From positions 22,712,996 through 22,776,995 of the forward strand of contig JABACO010000001.1 in NCBI GenBank assembly GCA_013339895.1: a stretch of 64,000 nt of DNA, in the 5' to 3' direction. Numbering within the stretch: position 1 is the first letter of the stretch; every line of letters starts with the position of its first letter. The DNA comes from Ephydatia muelleri. Its lineage: Eukaryota; Porifera; Demospongiae; Spongillida; Spongillidae. Position numbers and translations under genes: made by a program. The notes beneath the pieces are model-generated. The model worked only from the letters and a program-made list of their open reading frames with translations, did not search any database and was not told the origin of the DNA. This document shows positions 32,369 to 42,215 of this stretch, piece by piece.

Positions 32369-32520
32369 TGTTGTGTATTGGACTGCTAGAACTATACTAT
32401 AAGTCTGGGAACTAATAGTGTGTTAGTGCGCTTGCGTATATGTGTGGTGTCCTCGTGTGTTATAGCTACTGTGTTGCCATTATAACTTTACTACTGAACT
32501 TGGTGGTGGGGGACACTACA
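32369..32520 (+). repeat. G2 3' LTR
   Basis: The 152-bp LTR starts TGTTGTGTATTGG and ends CACTACA, with small deletions relative to the 5' LTR. Confidence 0.88.
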
Positions 32521-32525
32521 CCAAG

Positions 32526-33600
32526 CAATCAGAGCGTATATAATGGACGTGGCGCATGCGTTGTACACACATGCATTCGAGTGTGCATTTCCTTCTATTT
32601 ATTTTACTTTATTCCCATATTCACAATCTTATCAGTGACGTGACTGGGTATGGTCGGCATGCCTACGGGTTGGCGATGCCTCAGACCACACTGCCAAACA
32701 GCAGGGGTGTGTAAGTGCAACGTAAAGCCCGGGGTTGGCTAAATATACAGTCCGTACAGTGGCACACCATCGTGCATGGATCAAGCATTACAGTATAACC
32801 ACTATTGAAATGACACTTCTGCCACATTGGGTGAACATTCGTTGCAGGTACTGTTTGGGAGAAACAGTGTTTAATGGAAATCTATAGCAAGTGCCCATGA
32901 AGGTGTAATACCCCCTCAATAGGCCCAATCAATGGCCCCTTACCACACTGCTTATCAGACCCAGACTCAGACCTGCCCATGGCACCCCTGGGGCATGCAT
33001 ATAAGCCCATCACACACAACACACACCCTCTCAGTTCTGTCCAGCAGTGGGATTTATCGCATAGTGATCATCATGGATCTAGAATTAGAGACCAATCAGA
33101 CATGCGCTCGTTTAATGGGGCTGTCCGCAGAGGTCCTGCACCTTTACCTCACTCAGGCCAACCTCATGATGTTAGGGCCCTGGTCGCAAGGATGCTGGAC
33201 AATGGCATTATTTCTAGCAATGCCCCATCCGAGGGGAAAGCGGCAACCAGTGGGCAAGATGGTATGCAGAGCCTCCCAAAGATGGAGAGGTTGCACTGAA
33301 GGAGGAACCTTCCGAGACGACCAACCGTCTGACGAGGATTCCAAAGACCGCGCCAACGCAACGAGGCCAGTGGTAACACCTGCAAGCCTTGCCCGAGTAC
33401 AGACCAAGGCCCGCCCAGCTTTGACTGCATGCCTGTCAGCTCGAGCGACCCCATGGGAGCCATTACAGTCAAATAAACGATCTTGGAAAACCACCTGCCG
33501 GTGTCGGAGGAATAAGTGTCCCCCCCGGACATTTATTCTAAGAAAATGTGTCTCCCAGGATATTATTTCCTAGGGAAAAGTATCCCCCACCCCCAGCCCC
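32526..33600. other. Flank with a degraded ORF and an end similar to the DIRS-associated sequence
   Basis: ORF 32932-33573 (213 aa) and overlapping frames on both strands have no recognised domain; the open frames here may only reflect base composition. Positions 33490-33590, in reverse complement, share GGGACAC...CGACACCGG and GG(G)AGACAC words with 50553-50680, next to the DIRS-like fragment. I infer that a related element end lies here, in the opposite orientation. Confidence 0.4.
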
Positions 33601-33684
33601 ATCTCTTAGCGACTTTTCAATTAATGGGATACAAGATTAACATACTGTTGATATAGTAATCTCCCTAGCCTGCTAGATATGTAC

Positions 33685-33735
33685 TATCAGTAGAGTCTTT
33701 GTCTGTCACGACCGCGCTGTCTTGTCTGTTGTCAG

Positions 33736-33814
<79 letters not shown>

Positions 33815-33900
33815 GACGTCATATCTGGTCTGGCACAACCGCACTGTCTTGTCTGTTATCGGTGCGGGGGGGGGGGGGGGGGGGGTTGACGTCATATCTT
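33685..33900. repeat. Tandem duplication enclosing (TG)n and G20, each followed by TGACGTCA
   Basis: Two units of the form GTCTG(T/G)CAC(G/A)ACCGC(G/A)CTG, CTTGTCTGTT, simple tract, TTGACGTCATATC. The tract is (TG)n at about 33738-33811 in the first unit and a G-run at 33866-33885 in the second. The palindrome TGACGTCA (a CRE/ATF-type site) occurs at 33814-33821 and 33887-33894. Confidence 0.85.
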
Positions 33901-34401
33901 ACATCCTTGTATAAAGAAATGGCTGAACATGACAGCATCAAGGAGTTCTTGCGTTCGGGTTGCTATCCCTCCGAGTTTTCAAAGGATCAAAAGTGTGCTT
34001 TCAAAAGAAAGGCATCAAATTACAAATTGGAGCATGGCATTCTGTACTAGTCCAAAGCGGTTGGAAGGTATCCATCTTTGCCCGAGCGAAACTGAAGAAG
34101 GGTTATAACGAGTACCTTGGAATGCAGCAGGATAATGGAAAGTTGCCATGCTGCTGTACAAGGTACAACAGCTCTAATTATATACGCATGTTATTATGAA
34201 CTGACGCTGAGGTACATTGTAGCCAGATATTAACAGACGAGTAGGAAGGTATTAAAAGGTGGGGGGGATTAATGGGCGTGTCTATAGGCGGAGGGGAGAG
34301 GGGAACCTGACCTTAATAGTTCATTTTAGGATCGTGTGTAGCACTTCTCCTTTCCTCCTTTAAATAATACGACACTGATTAAGTATAATTTTACCATACG
34401 T

Positions 34402-34795
34402 GGAGGCCATCTCGGAAGAGAAATTTCCTCTAGATTTTACTGGAAAGACATGGGGGATGACATTCGTTCGTTTGTACGGATTTGTGATACATGCCAACGC
34501 ACTAATGATGCTAATTTTGTGAAGGCTGATGCTTCTCTACATCCCATACCTATAAAGTCAAGAGTATGGGATTAGGTCAGCAGCAGATCTGAATATAAAA
34601 GTATATATATACTAATGATCTTACTTGTGTGCTTTTGGTAGGCATTGATCTAGTGGGTCCATTGCCAAAGACTGCAGCTGGAAACCGCTACATAGTCACT
34701 CTCGTGGACTATTACTCCAAATGGCCTGAGACAGAGCCCCTGAAGGACAAATCTGCCCATGGTGTGGCTTCCTTTTGGTTCAGAATGATATGCAG
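34402..34795 (+). pseudogene. Ginger-like integrase: zinc finger and first catalytic exon
   Basis: Two exon-like blocks are separated by a 60-70-bp AT-rich candidate intron (about 34576-34640, ending TTTTGGTAG). The first holds the H-X...C-X2-C finger, the second the D of GIDLVGPLP. The TAG at 34573-34575 stands where CAG would be expected before GT, consistent with a single C-to-T change. The closest known relatives are KRBA2/SCAND3-type integrases and Ginger1 transposases. Confidence 0.72.
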
Positions 34796-35491
34796 GTATG
34801 TTTAACACTGGGTCCATGAAATTTTTGATACCAAAAACTGCGCACCATATTCCTATAAAAGTTGTTGCTTGTTACGTTTTGTTGCTAGCCACAGACGTGT
34901 TCTTAAAGCACAATGATTGCTGGTTCTCGATCTGTAATTAACTTTTCTTAGAAGAGATCAGCTTGCCTTACAAAAGCTGACGAGCTGGATCGTCTCCCAG
35001 GGCTTTAGCGGTATTGATGCGAACTGTCCTTTTTTTTAGCTACGCTTTAAAATCACTGTATTTCGTTCTCAGAAGCAGTTTTTACTATAAAATGATAGTT
35101 TAAGGACAGCAGAGCACATAAAGCAGTTTGAAATGTTTTCCAGCTAACAGATATGTGCCATGATCAAGCTGTCAACAAACCACATGTAACGAGCGTATGA
35201 AATGCACTTTGTTATTTAGTATCAATCACATGCAAATATTGAACGTTGCTATCGTTAAGCATGCGTGTAAGCACACAATAGGGTGTCTACAAAAAGCTTA
35301 TCCCAAGAAAGGATGATGTAAATGTAAACAAGAACATCATTAATGGCTGCCCGTGGATGCAAGCACAAAAAGGGAGTATGCACATAGGCGTAGAGTTTCA
35401 TTTATCCCGGGGGGGGGGGGGGGTGGGGGGGGGGGGGCTTGTAAATATTCGCGATTGGTTATGATGGTAGTTATGTACAAGTTATTATGAA

Positions 35492-35956
35492 ATCCCAGGT
35501 GAAAAAAACGTAATTGTGCGTGAAAAACGGCCATAAACGTGCCAAATTACGCGGTCTTCAAAACGCTGTATCTTCTTGATTGTGCAATATAGTGGAAGCT
35601 GCATTTTTGCATATTTACAAAGCGGTCCTGTGTCTATAGAAGTCCAAAGATGGTTTAGTTTGCGATGCACGTTCCGAAGATATTCACAATCAACTTAGAG
35701 CAAGATTTCGCGGGCTTCAAGTACAAAACCCCGCGAAATCAAGCCCTTTACTTGAATGTGAATATCTTTGGAACGATGGATCGCAAACTAAACCATCTTT
35801 GGACTTCTATACCGCTTTGTAAATATGCAAAATGCAGCTCCACTATATTGCACAATCAAGAAGATGCAGCGTTTTGAAGACCGCGTAATTTGGCGCGTTT
35901 ATGGCCGATTTTCACGCACAATTACGCGCGATTACGCCGTTTTTTTCACCTGGGAT
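35492..35956. mobile_element. 465-bp foldback element
   Basis: ATCCCAGGTGAAAAAAACG at the left is paired with CGTTTTTTTCACCTGGGAT at the right, and pairing continues inward (GGTCTTCAAAACGC / GCGTTTTGAAGACC; CCAAAGATGGTTTAGTTTGC / its rc) to a centre near 35720. This is almost entirely a hairpin. It accounts for the small ORFs at 35485-35877 on both strands, which are not genes. Confidence 0.9.
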
Positions 35957-35965
35957 GGATATTAC

Positions 35966-37945
35966 CAGAGATAATATATAGAGGGATTGGAAACAGGACC
36001 AATCAACACTAATTAACGCGGCCGATCCTAAGCACGAAGCCATACACATGACAGTAGCTTAGCCAGATAGAGAAGATACATGAATAGAGGAGATACTTAA
36101 ACTACACAACAAAACATAACATGATTATGACAGTTGCTTTCTGAGGCCCTTAGACTTCTGAAAAGTCTTTTTGTTGTGAGCTTTGAATTTTTCAACCCAC
36201 GCACTCGCCAGCGAAAACCCTCTGATTGTGATCCCCAAGTCAACAATCATGGTAAGTATCTTGTCAGCCACACCTTCTTCCCATGATGCTGTCAACATTG
36301 ACCAGTAAAACAGAATATCATCATTGTCCATCAGCTTAGCCTTCAAACCATCAATCTCATATCCGGAAATTATGTATGTTATAGTTCCATAGAAAGGAAG
36401 AGGTCGAAAGTAACATTGTTAATATGACAAAAGCCTCCACGGTCTATAGCTGAGATCCATTCTCCTGATGCTCTGGACTCATTGAAAAATTGACACTTCT
36501 TGTGCCGAACACTCCATCTGCCAGGCACATGAGTATCCAAGTACCCAATTGCTCTACCTATTTTTAACTACAGAATAGTGAAAACAATCACTTAAAGTTA
36601 TTTTTAACATACCACTGCCATTGTGTAGAGAAGTGCAATTTTTTCTTCCATGTTTCCACCAAACAAGTATCAGGATTACCCACACACATTTTAACTGATT
36701 CAAACAAATGTATCACAGCTAAAACATCTTCAACGCTATGGATGTACTGTGGCAAATGTGAAACAAACCTGGGATACAATGTACATGTATTTGAACCAAT
36801 CATAGTAACCCGTCCTTGAAGGAAACAGATAGGTCTACAGGGACAGATGGATGGCCATCATCTATGACACTGACTTTGCTCAATGTCAATGGGGCATCAC
36901 AGGCTACAACCCACTGCGGTGGTAGAGAAATCATGGACAACCGATGAGCAAGTAAGGTAACTGATGCTACTGAACCCTTTAAGAAGGATGACACAGGAAG
37001 TGACACTGTTAGGTCAGAGACTGTGTCACTGTCACAGTGAAGTTGGGAGCTCATTGGTTGGGGAGAACATTGTACCAAACTAAGACCAGTAGATACTTGC
37101 ACAGCCAGGTTGCAACATGGGATGGAAACCATGAGACTTAAGGGTTTTCTCTTTTTTTGGTCTGTGTACTTACGCCGTCGTCCAATTCTGATTTTCCTTC
37201 TACCCATCCTAAAAAAAAAACGCATACATGTAGTATAAAGGGATGAAAGTAATAAAACAGCTACGAAAGCATGTGTCATCATAATGGATGTTTTTTAATA
37301 GAATCGGCTATTACGACTATGGCTATACACAGCTGCACTTTTTGGGAAGCGCTATTTATTGTTACAACTTACTACCGGTATACTGCCATAATAGCGCGCT
37401 TTAGAGCCTTGCAGTTGCAACCATTACACTCTACAACCTTCCACGTTTATAGATCTTTAAACAGAGTACAGTTACATCGCGGAGTATTGTCAATATCCCG
37501 TGGGCAAATTAGGCGGTCAAGGCGCACGTATCTCTATAACCAATCAACCTATGAATTTTGTGTCTAGAACATTACACAATATCTCCAGAAAGAAGCATTT
37601 TAAGCACCGTAGCAAGTATATAGTCAGCGTAGTTCAAAACCAGTTGCGTGGGGAAAAAAAATCGGCCATTTTTTATGCTTAATCACATTTATTTGACACC
37701 CACCCAACAAATAAAAAAAGTTGACTAATGCAAATGACATCTACATACATCAACTAATTTTTTGATAAGGACCTTTGAATTAATGGACTTACCTTCAGAT
37801 ATTTGTAAGTAAAATCCTCCCGATACCTCTGCAGATTTCCGCCCCTTTTCACAAGTTTAGAGGTGTGACTATCACTACCTCGCATGAGCCGCGCAACTGA
37901 ATGGCGCACGTGATCCGTTTCCAATTCCTCTATATATTATCTCTG
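35966..37945 (-). mobile_element. P-like DNA transposon T2, copy 2
   Basis: The inverted ends CAGAGATAATATATAGAGGGATTGG and CCAATTCCTCTATATATTATCTCTG flank 1,980 bp, with the 7-bp duplication ATATTAC (35959-35965, 37946-37952). The element inserted next to the edge of the foldback. It carries a minus-strand gene in pieces (37282 to 36125). Compared with copy 1 it lacks LINE insertions, so it gives the true size of the family. Confidence 0.85.
36125..37282 (-). pseudogene. T2-encoded protein, frameshifted
   Basis: The start MGRRKIRIGRRRKYTD (about 37208) follows a pyrimidine-rich TTTTTTTTTAG, so an upstream exon is possible. Further pieces: VSTGLSLVQCSPQP, SVASVTLLAHRLSMISLPPQ, PRFVSHLPQYIHSVEDVLAV (36780-36720), NPDTCLVETWKKK, then GRWSVRHKKCQFFNESRASG and SAIDRGGFCHINNVTFDLF (about 36530-36400), FYWSMLTASWEEGVADKILT and the basic C-terminus TFQKSKGLRKQL. 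The SG.W...IDRGG motif recalls the GG-containing C-terminal region of P-type transposases; I cannot prove the link. Function unknown. Confidence 0.55.
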
Positions 37946-38321
37946 ATATTACCAGGCATTAAGTGAAAAAACAAAACTATTCATGCGTTGATTCGATTAA
38001 ATGAAGTCGTTTTAGTTGATGCTTACACAATATTGTACTATGGAAGAATAGAGTAATGAAATCAGTTATTACTGTGATGATGTAGGATGATGAAGAGAAA
38101 ATGTATTCATACGTACAGGAGCTTTCTGTATGAACTCGTCAAGTAATTGGTTTAGGTCCAATTTTGTCACTGTATCTGAATGGCATGAAATAACTGCCAC
38201 ATGATTCAACCGTTCTTGGGTCATAGTTGATTGCAGATAGGATTTGAGCCTTCAAAGGCCAGAAAAGAACCTCTCTGCTGTTATAAGAGTAATTAATTAT
38301 TAAATTAATGATACAGGTTTC

Positions 38322-38362
<41 letters not shown>

Positions 38363-38684
38363 CGGGACCTGGGCCCCTGAGCCCCCCCCGTACTCTACGC
38401 CTATGAGTATGCAAGAGGTGTAATTCTGGACTATGCAACGCTTGTTGCATATATTTAAAGCGTATGGGACGTCCTAGGAAGAATGAAAATAAACAAGTAA
38501 ACTTTCATATTGACAATTTTGAACTCGTGGATAAGGTTATTGGTAAGATCCTGCTTCAGATTCTGACCAGATGCTGAGATCGCAACTGCTTCTTCAGAGA
38601 TCAAAATTTTTTTCTTTCCTCTCCTACGTCAAATTCACTGCATGTACATGAAGGAGTTATCCCTCAGTATGAGTCTAAGGATAG

Positions 38685-39410
38685 TTGCCAACAACATCAA
38701 TGTCATCAGATGAAAAGAGGAACGTTTTTCAATTATATCAAACTGTTTCAAATTTAGCAGATGAACCTAATTTGTTTCACGATATCAACTCACAGCTGAT
38801 TACATTGGTAAAAGCTCAGATGGATATGTGTACCTTGATTTCAGGGCAAATAAGCAACACTGAATGCAGGACAATGACAACTCATTCACCCGAATATACT
38901 CTGGATCTTGTTGAGCATCATGCCCCATGTACTGATTCAGCCACAGATGTATGTGGCCTGCTTGAGTGCGAAGCATGCAGGTGCTCATTCCTTTTGTATG
39001 TCAACTAAGGCAATCAGCCTTGATGAGATTCTCAGATGATAGCAAGCAGGATGTACTTGCTGATCATTATCTAACTATTCATCAATGTGAAAGGCATACA
39101 TATAGATACATGGCCCATGTGGTCCAGGATGTCAACAGCAGTAGAAGGTGCGACAAGCATGAGTGCAGACACAGTGTATATTGTGTTTGATTTTAAACAA
39201 ACGCTTTGGAGCCATGGATTCCAGGAAGGTGGTAATGCCTCCTATGGCAAAAAGTGGTTTGTGATAGCTGCTTTTGTTAAGAACACAACTGATGCTCACA
39301 TTTGTCAGGAAGACACTTTGGGGGATAATGAGGTGGAAGATGCAGAAGGTGACGAGATAGACATTTTGGAGGGTGATGAGGTGGAGAGTTTGGAGGGTGA
39401 TGGAATGTGA
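38685..39410 (+). pseudogene. Uncharacterised gene of element X, in three frames
   Basis: ORF 38685-39008 opens MPTTSMSSDEKRNVF and ends with a Cys-rich LLECEACRCSF. ORF 38966-39190 continues with VLADHYLTIHQCERHTYRYM and AHVVQDVNSSR. ORF 39087-39410 contains MSADTVYIVFDFKQTLWSHG and FQEGGNASYGKKWF. The middle motif, an acidic V-(I/V)-x-D-F-K box followed by a glycine-rich segment, suggests an RNase-H-like fold core, but I do not recognise the family. The C-terminus enters the VNTR (DILEGDEVESLEG). It may be the transposase or a passenger of element X. Confidence 0.4.
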
Positions 39411-39815
39411 GGTGGATAGTTTGGAGGGTGATGAGGTGTGAGGTGATAGTTTGGAGGGTGATGAGGTGTGAGGTGGATAGTTTGGAGGGTGATGAGGTGT
39501 GAGGTGGATAGTTTGGAGGGTGATGAGGTGGATAGTTTGGAGGGTGATGAGGTGTGAGGTGGATAGTTTGGAGGGTGATGAGGTGTGAGGTGGAGAGTTT
39601 GGTGGATGATGAGGTGGAGAGTTTGGTGGATGATGAGGTGGAGAGTTTGGTGGCTGATGAGGTGGAGGTTTGGAGAGTTTGGTGGATGATGAGGTGGAGA
39701 GTTTGGTGGATGATGAGGTGGGAGAGTTTGGAGGTGATGAGGTGGGGAGTTTGGAGGGTGATGAGATGGAGAGTTCAGACATTGACGAGGTGGATGATTT
39801 AGAGGGTGAGGTAGT
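39340..39815. repeat. VNTR of about 30-bp units with GATGAGGTG and GAGAGTTTGG
   Basis: At least fourteen imperfect tandem units. In the plus frames they encode acidic ESLEGDEV/ESLVDDEV repeats; the minus frames give long S/P/H-rich ORFs (39132-39838) that are composition artefacts. Two sub-families are visible: GGAGGGTGATGAGGTGTGAGGTGGATAGTTT (left half) and GGTGGATGATGAGGTGGAGAGTTT (right half), described by locus only. Confidence 0.85.
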
Positions 39816-39830
39816 AGAGGGCTTGGTGGG

Positions 39831-39923
39831 GTCCCCATGCCCTCATCATGGCATCAGCCATGTCCCCATGCCCTCATCATGGCATCAGCCATGTCCCCAT
39901 GCCCTCATCATGGCATCAGCCAT
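39831..39923. repeat. Exact 31-bp unit, three times
   Basis: GTCCCCATGCCCTCATCATG plus GCATCAGCCAT is repeated three times with no mismatch (39831-39861, 39862-39892, 39893-39923). Exact identity points to recent tandem amplification. Confidence 0.9.
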
Positions 39924-40824
39924 GTGATGTTCCCAGCCAATGCGACTTAACAACGATATAGGGTGACATAGAAGACATATAAGACTAAACCACCATCATT
40001 TTATACTGTAACTCTATAATCATGAAACTGCTTCAAAGAATGGATGCCAAGCATCATAGATTGGGCTTCTTAATGGTTGTTATGATGTTCTGCTTGGTCC
40101 ATTTCTTATGCTGCAGAGACAATGCTCTTTGTCATCTTGGCATTGGTCTGCATTGTGCGGCTGGATGAGACCAATGGCACACAAACCACGCTCCAAACAC
40201 AGTTCTGATATACAAAAATACTAACTTTTAAACTCCAAAGTCGAATCGCCCATGAAAACATGCATTGGCCCCAAATGAAAAGGCAGATATAAGACGATGA
40301 TTTTAGCAAGATGATGGCAAATAGGAAAGCTTTATTACACGACTAGAGGATGATGTGAGTGCGTAGCAAATAGCCTTACGCGTGCCGTTTTGAGTACGAG
40401 GACAGGCTACAGCTGTTACTTCAACAACTAATGGTCTTTCAACCTATGCAATATTTTTCCAGGTTGGGCTCACTGTCATAAAAACATGCATCTACAGCTA
40501 ACCACGAGAGTTGAAGAGTTCATTGCTAAATGTTAGCAAGAAGGTGAGAGTAAAATTGTGAATGGAAAGAAAGTAATGAGTCGCCTAAAAGTTTTAGCTG
40601 AAGCTGTTCAGTCTCGTTTAGTTGTACAGTACGAGGAGGGACAATTACGACTATCAGAGGTCCATGTTATTGGTCAGGTGAGACTTGTGTACCAACACAT
40701 TGGGCAAAGTAAGAGTTCCCTTAAATGTAGAAAGAAGAGCAGTGAAGATGGAATCAAATGCCAGAAGGTTTGTCGATCCTTTGGAAAGATTCAATGGGGA
40801 TATCTGTCAATCTCAACCTTCTGA
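39924..40824 (+). other. Mostly non-coding, with ORF 40558-40824
   Basis: ORF 40558-40824 (88 aa) is basic (MNGKKVMSRLKVLAEAVQSR, then IKCQKVCRSF). It is extended upstream in frame by VEEFIAKC with one stop, so it may be a further exon of the element X gene. No domain is recognised. The remainder shows nothing. Confidence 0.35.
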
Positions 40825-41639
40825 AGGTACCTGAATTATAAACACATCTTCAGGAACACAAGTTGAAAAAATCAGGCAAAAAACATGAGTTGGTTTAATG
40901 CATAGAAAGGCATATGCACAAATCACACGTTGAACCCATACAAATGCATCTGCATGATATAGGTTTGATTTATCAATTTTTGAATGCTGGGTCTGGGAAC
41001 GGAACTTCCCAAAAAAAGAGGTTTTGTGAGAACAAAAGAAGCGTTCAAAGGTAATGCAAAATGGTACACATTTGTTAGTAGGATATAGTAGTTAGTACTT
41101 GATCACATTAGTTTGGCTCATGCGCCAACAGGAAAAAGTGTACACTTTTGTGTAACCGGCTCAACCCGTTAACTTTGACGAGATTGGGCATCTGAAGTAT
41201 AATGCCTATGAACGCGGAAAATTTAACACTTTTTTTTATAAACATATCCCTAAATTGTGCTCGCGACAACTTTTTGTTCAACGGTGATGCGCACTTTTCG
41301 CTTGTTTTGGTATCAAAATTCCATGGACCGCATGTTTTAAAACCCTCCGCGTAACGTCATGCGTCATGAATATTAATTAGCATTGGTCAAGGGTTAATCT
41401 GTTTTTCGAGAAGGTTCATCAATTTTCATTTATATGGCACTCCTCGCTGCATCATCAGTGATCAAGGGGTGCACAAATCCACAGGAATTACATCATTTCA
41501 AATGATGTTTTGCAGGTGTGTGAAAAAATTAGCATGTATGCAAGTGCAATCAATAAATGAGCATGCTTTGATGTGCAATCAATGTTACACTTGCTTTTAT
41601 AATTTATTAGGAAAGCAATACTACTCATTAAAATGAAAT

Positions 41640-42215
41640 ATGTCCACATGACTCTGATGAAGCGTGTGAAGAAGGCCAGACAGAAGTACTGATTAAGAGC
41701 ATGTATGATGTGCAGAAAAATATATTTAGCATTGTCATGAGCAATATATCAAAGTCCCAGTGTCGTTACAAGAGTGATGATGACAAGAAGCATTGCAAAG
41801 GCAAAGTTATTGGTTAATGTATATGTATAATATCATACATACTTATGTATAGTTGTGTGTTTGTTGTATGTGTGTGTGTCAAAGCTGTGTACAACATATA
41901 CAGTTTATACTTTTTTTATGTAAAAAGCTTAACACATTCAGTATTGTTATGCATTAAGTCAAGCAATTTAAATATATTTTGCACATTTTCATACATTTAT
42001 TTCTTTTTTTTTTCAGCCTATTTCAGTACGAATATTATTTTTACTGAGAAACTCTCACCAGGATGGTAGAAAAGGAGGTAAGCTTACGAAACGGTGAAAT
42101 GGTCCATATAAAATAATAGGATCACTTGGAAAGGGAGTGTACAAGATATTCAACCCGAAAAGTGGTCAAAAAGGCTGTCAACAGTTGCAGACTTAAACTC
42201 TTTTATTCTGTAAAC
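41640..42215 (+). pseudogene. Ginger-like integrase: C-terminal exons with GPY/F module
   Basis: The first block (41650-41815) has DSDEACEEGQTEVLIKSMYD and SNISKSQCRYKSDDDKKHCK, the helical arm after the core. The second starts after TTTTTTTTTTCAG (acceptor at 42016) with LLRNSHQDGRKGGKLTKR, a stop where the conserved W should be, GPYKIIGSLGKGVYKIFNPK and, in a shifted frame, KKAVNSCRLKLFYSVN. This closely follows the C-terminal pattern of KRBA2/Ginger integrases. Confidence 0.7.

Larger units (their letters stand above)
27275..32520 (+). mobile_element. G2: Ty3/gypsy LTR retrotransposon, canonical domain order, decayed
   Basis: The LTRs 27275-27435 and 32369-32520 begin TGT(A/T)GTGTATTGGACTG and end CACTACA. 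The flanks CCAAC (27270-27274) and CCAAG (32521-32525) are the target duplication with one change. Internal domains run gag, CCHC, protease, RT, RNase H, integrase, then a C-terminal arm. Insertions disrupt it: a 716-bp MITE in gag and a 136-bp insert in RNase H. All ORFs are broken, so it is inactive. Confidence 0.9.
35383..38405 (-). mobile_element. hAT transposon with 8-bp duplication AGTATGCA, nested
   Basis: The ends are CATAGGCGTAGAGT (35383) and its inverse ACTCTACGCCTATG (to 38405). The 8-bp direct repeat AGTATGCA flanks it exactly (35375-35382, 38406-38413), as expected for hAT. Long G-runs lie just inside both ends (35409-35437, and 38324-38362 with about 39 G). On the minus strand 38280-38110 encodes TAERFFSGL, RLKSYLQSTMTQERLNHVAV (frames mixed), a hAT dimerisation region. 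Inside are a foldback element and T2 copy 2. Confidence 0.85.
34811..41329 (+). mobile_element. Candidate large inverted-repeat transposon X inside the integrase intron
   Basis: The left end GGTCCATGAAATTTTTGATACCAAAA (positions 34811-34836) is matched in inverted form by 41305-41329 (rc GGTCCATGGAATTTTGATACCAAAA). Weaker pairing continues about 60 bp (GCGCACCA, AAAAGTTGT). Flanks are alike but not identical (TATGTTTAACACTG / GCATGTTTTAAAAC). It contains an unknown gene with a VNTR (38685-40824) and is itself interrupted by the hAT at 35383-38405. A precise target duplication is not established. Confidence 0.5.
33919..42215 (+). pseudogene. Multi-exon integrase gene of Ginger/KRBA2 type, with a transposon-filled intron
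   Basis: Exon-like pieces: 33919-34050 (MAEHDSIKEFLRSGCYPSEF, then ASNYKLEHGILY), the pre-zinc-finger region; 34402-34572 (GGHLGREISSRFYWKDMGDD, ICDTCQRTN), the HHCC finger; 34641-34795 (GIDLVGPLPKTAAGNRYIV, DYYSKWPE), the first catalytic Asp; 41414-41515 (YGTPRCIISDQG), the second Asp; 41640-41815 (IFSIVMSNISKSQ, KKHCKGKV); 42017-42215 (RKGGKLTKR, GPYKIIGSLGKGVYKIFNP), a GPY/F module. The donor at 34796 (CAG/GTATGT) and an acceptor before 41414 keep phase. The exon with the catalytic Glu is not found, and stops lie at 34573 and in the GPY exon, so it is not functional. A domesticated or Ginger transposon origin are both possible. Confidence 0.72.

Noticed and set aside
32932-33573. 213-aa ORF as a host gene
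   Set aside because: Open frames exist on both strands over the same GC-richer stretch, with no domain; I left it as unassigned.
33665-33914. TH-repeat and VC-repeat ORFs
   Set aside because: Translations of the (TG)n microsatellite, not genes.
35485-35877. ORFs on both strands with MHRKLNHLWTS / MDRKLNHLWTS
   Set aside because: The two are mirror copies in the arms of one foldback element, so the similarity is due to the palindrome.
39132-39838. Long S/P/H-rich minus-strand ORFs (216 and 177 aa)
   Set aside because: They are the reverse frames of the acidic VNTR; the repeat unit length keeps all frames open. No non-repeat domain is present.
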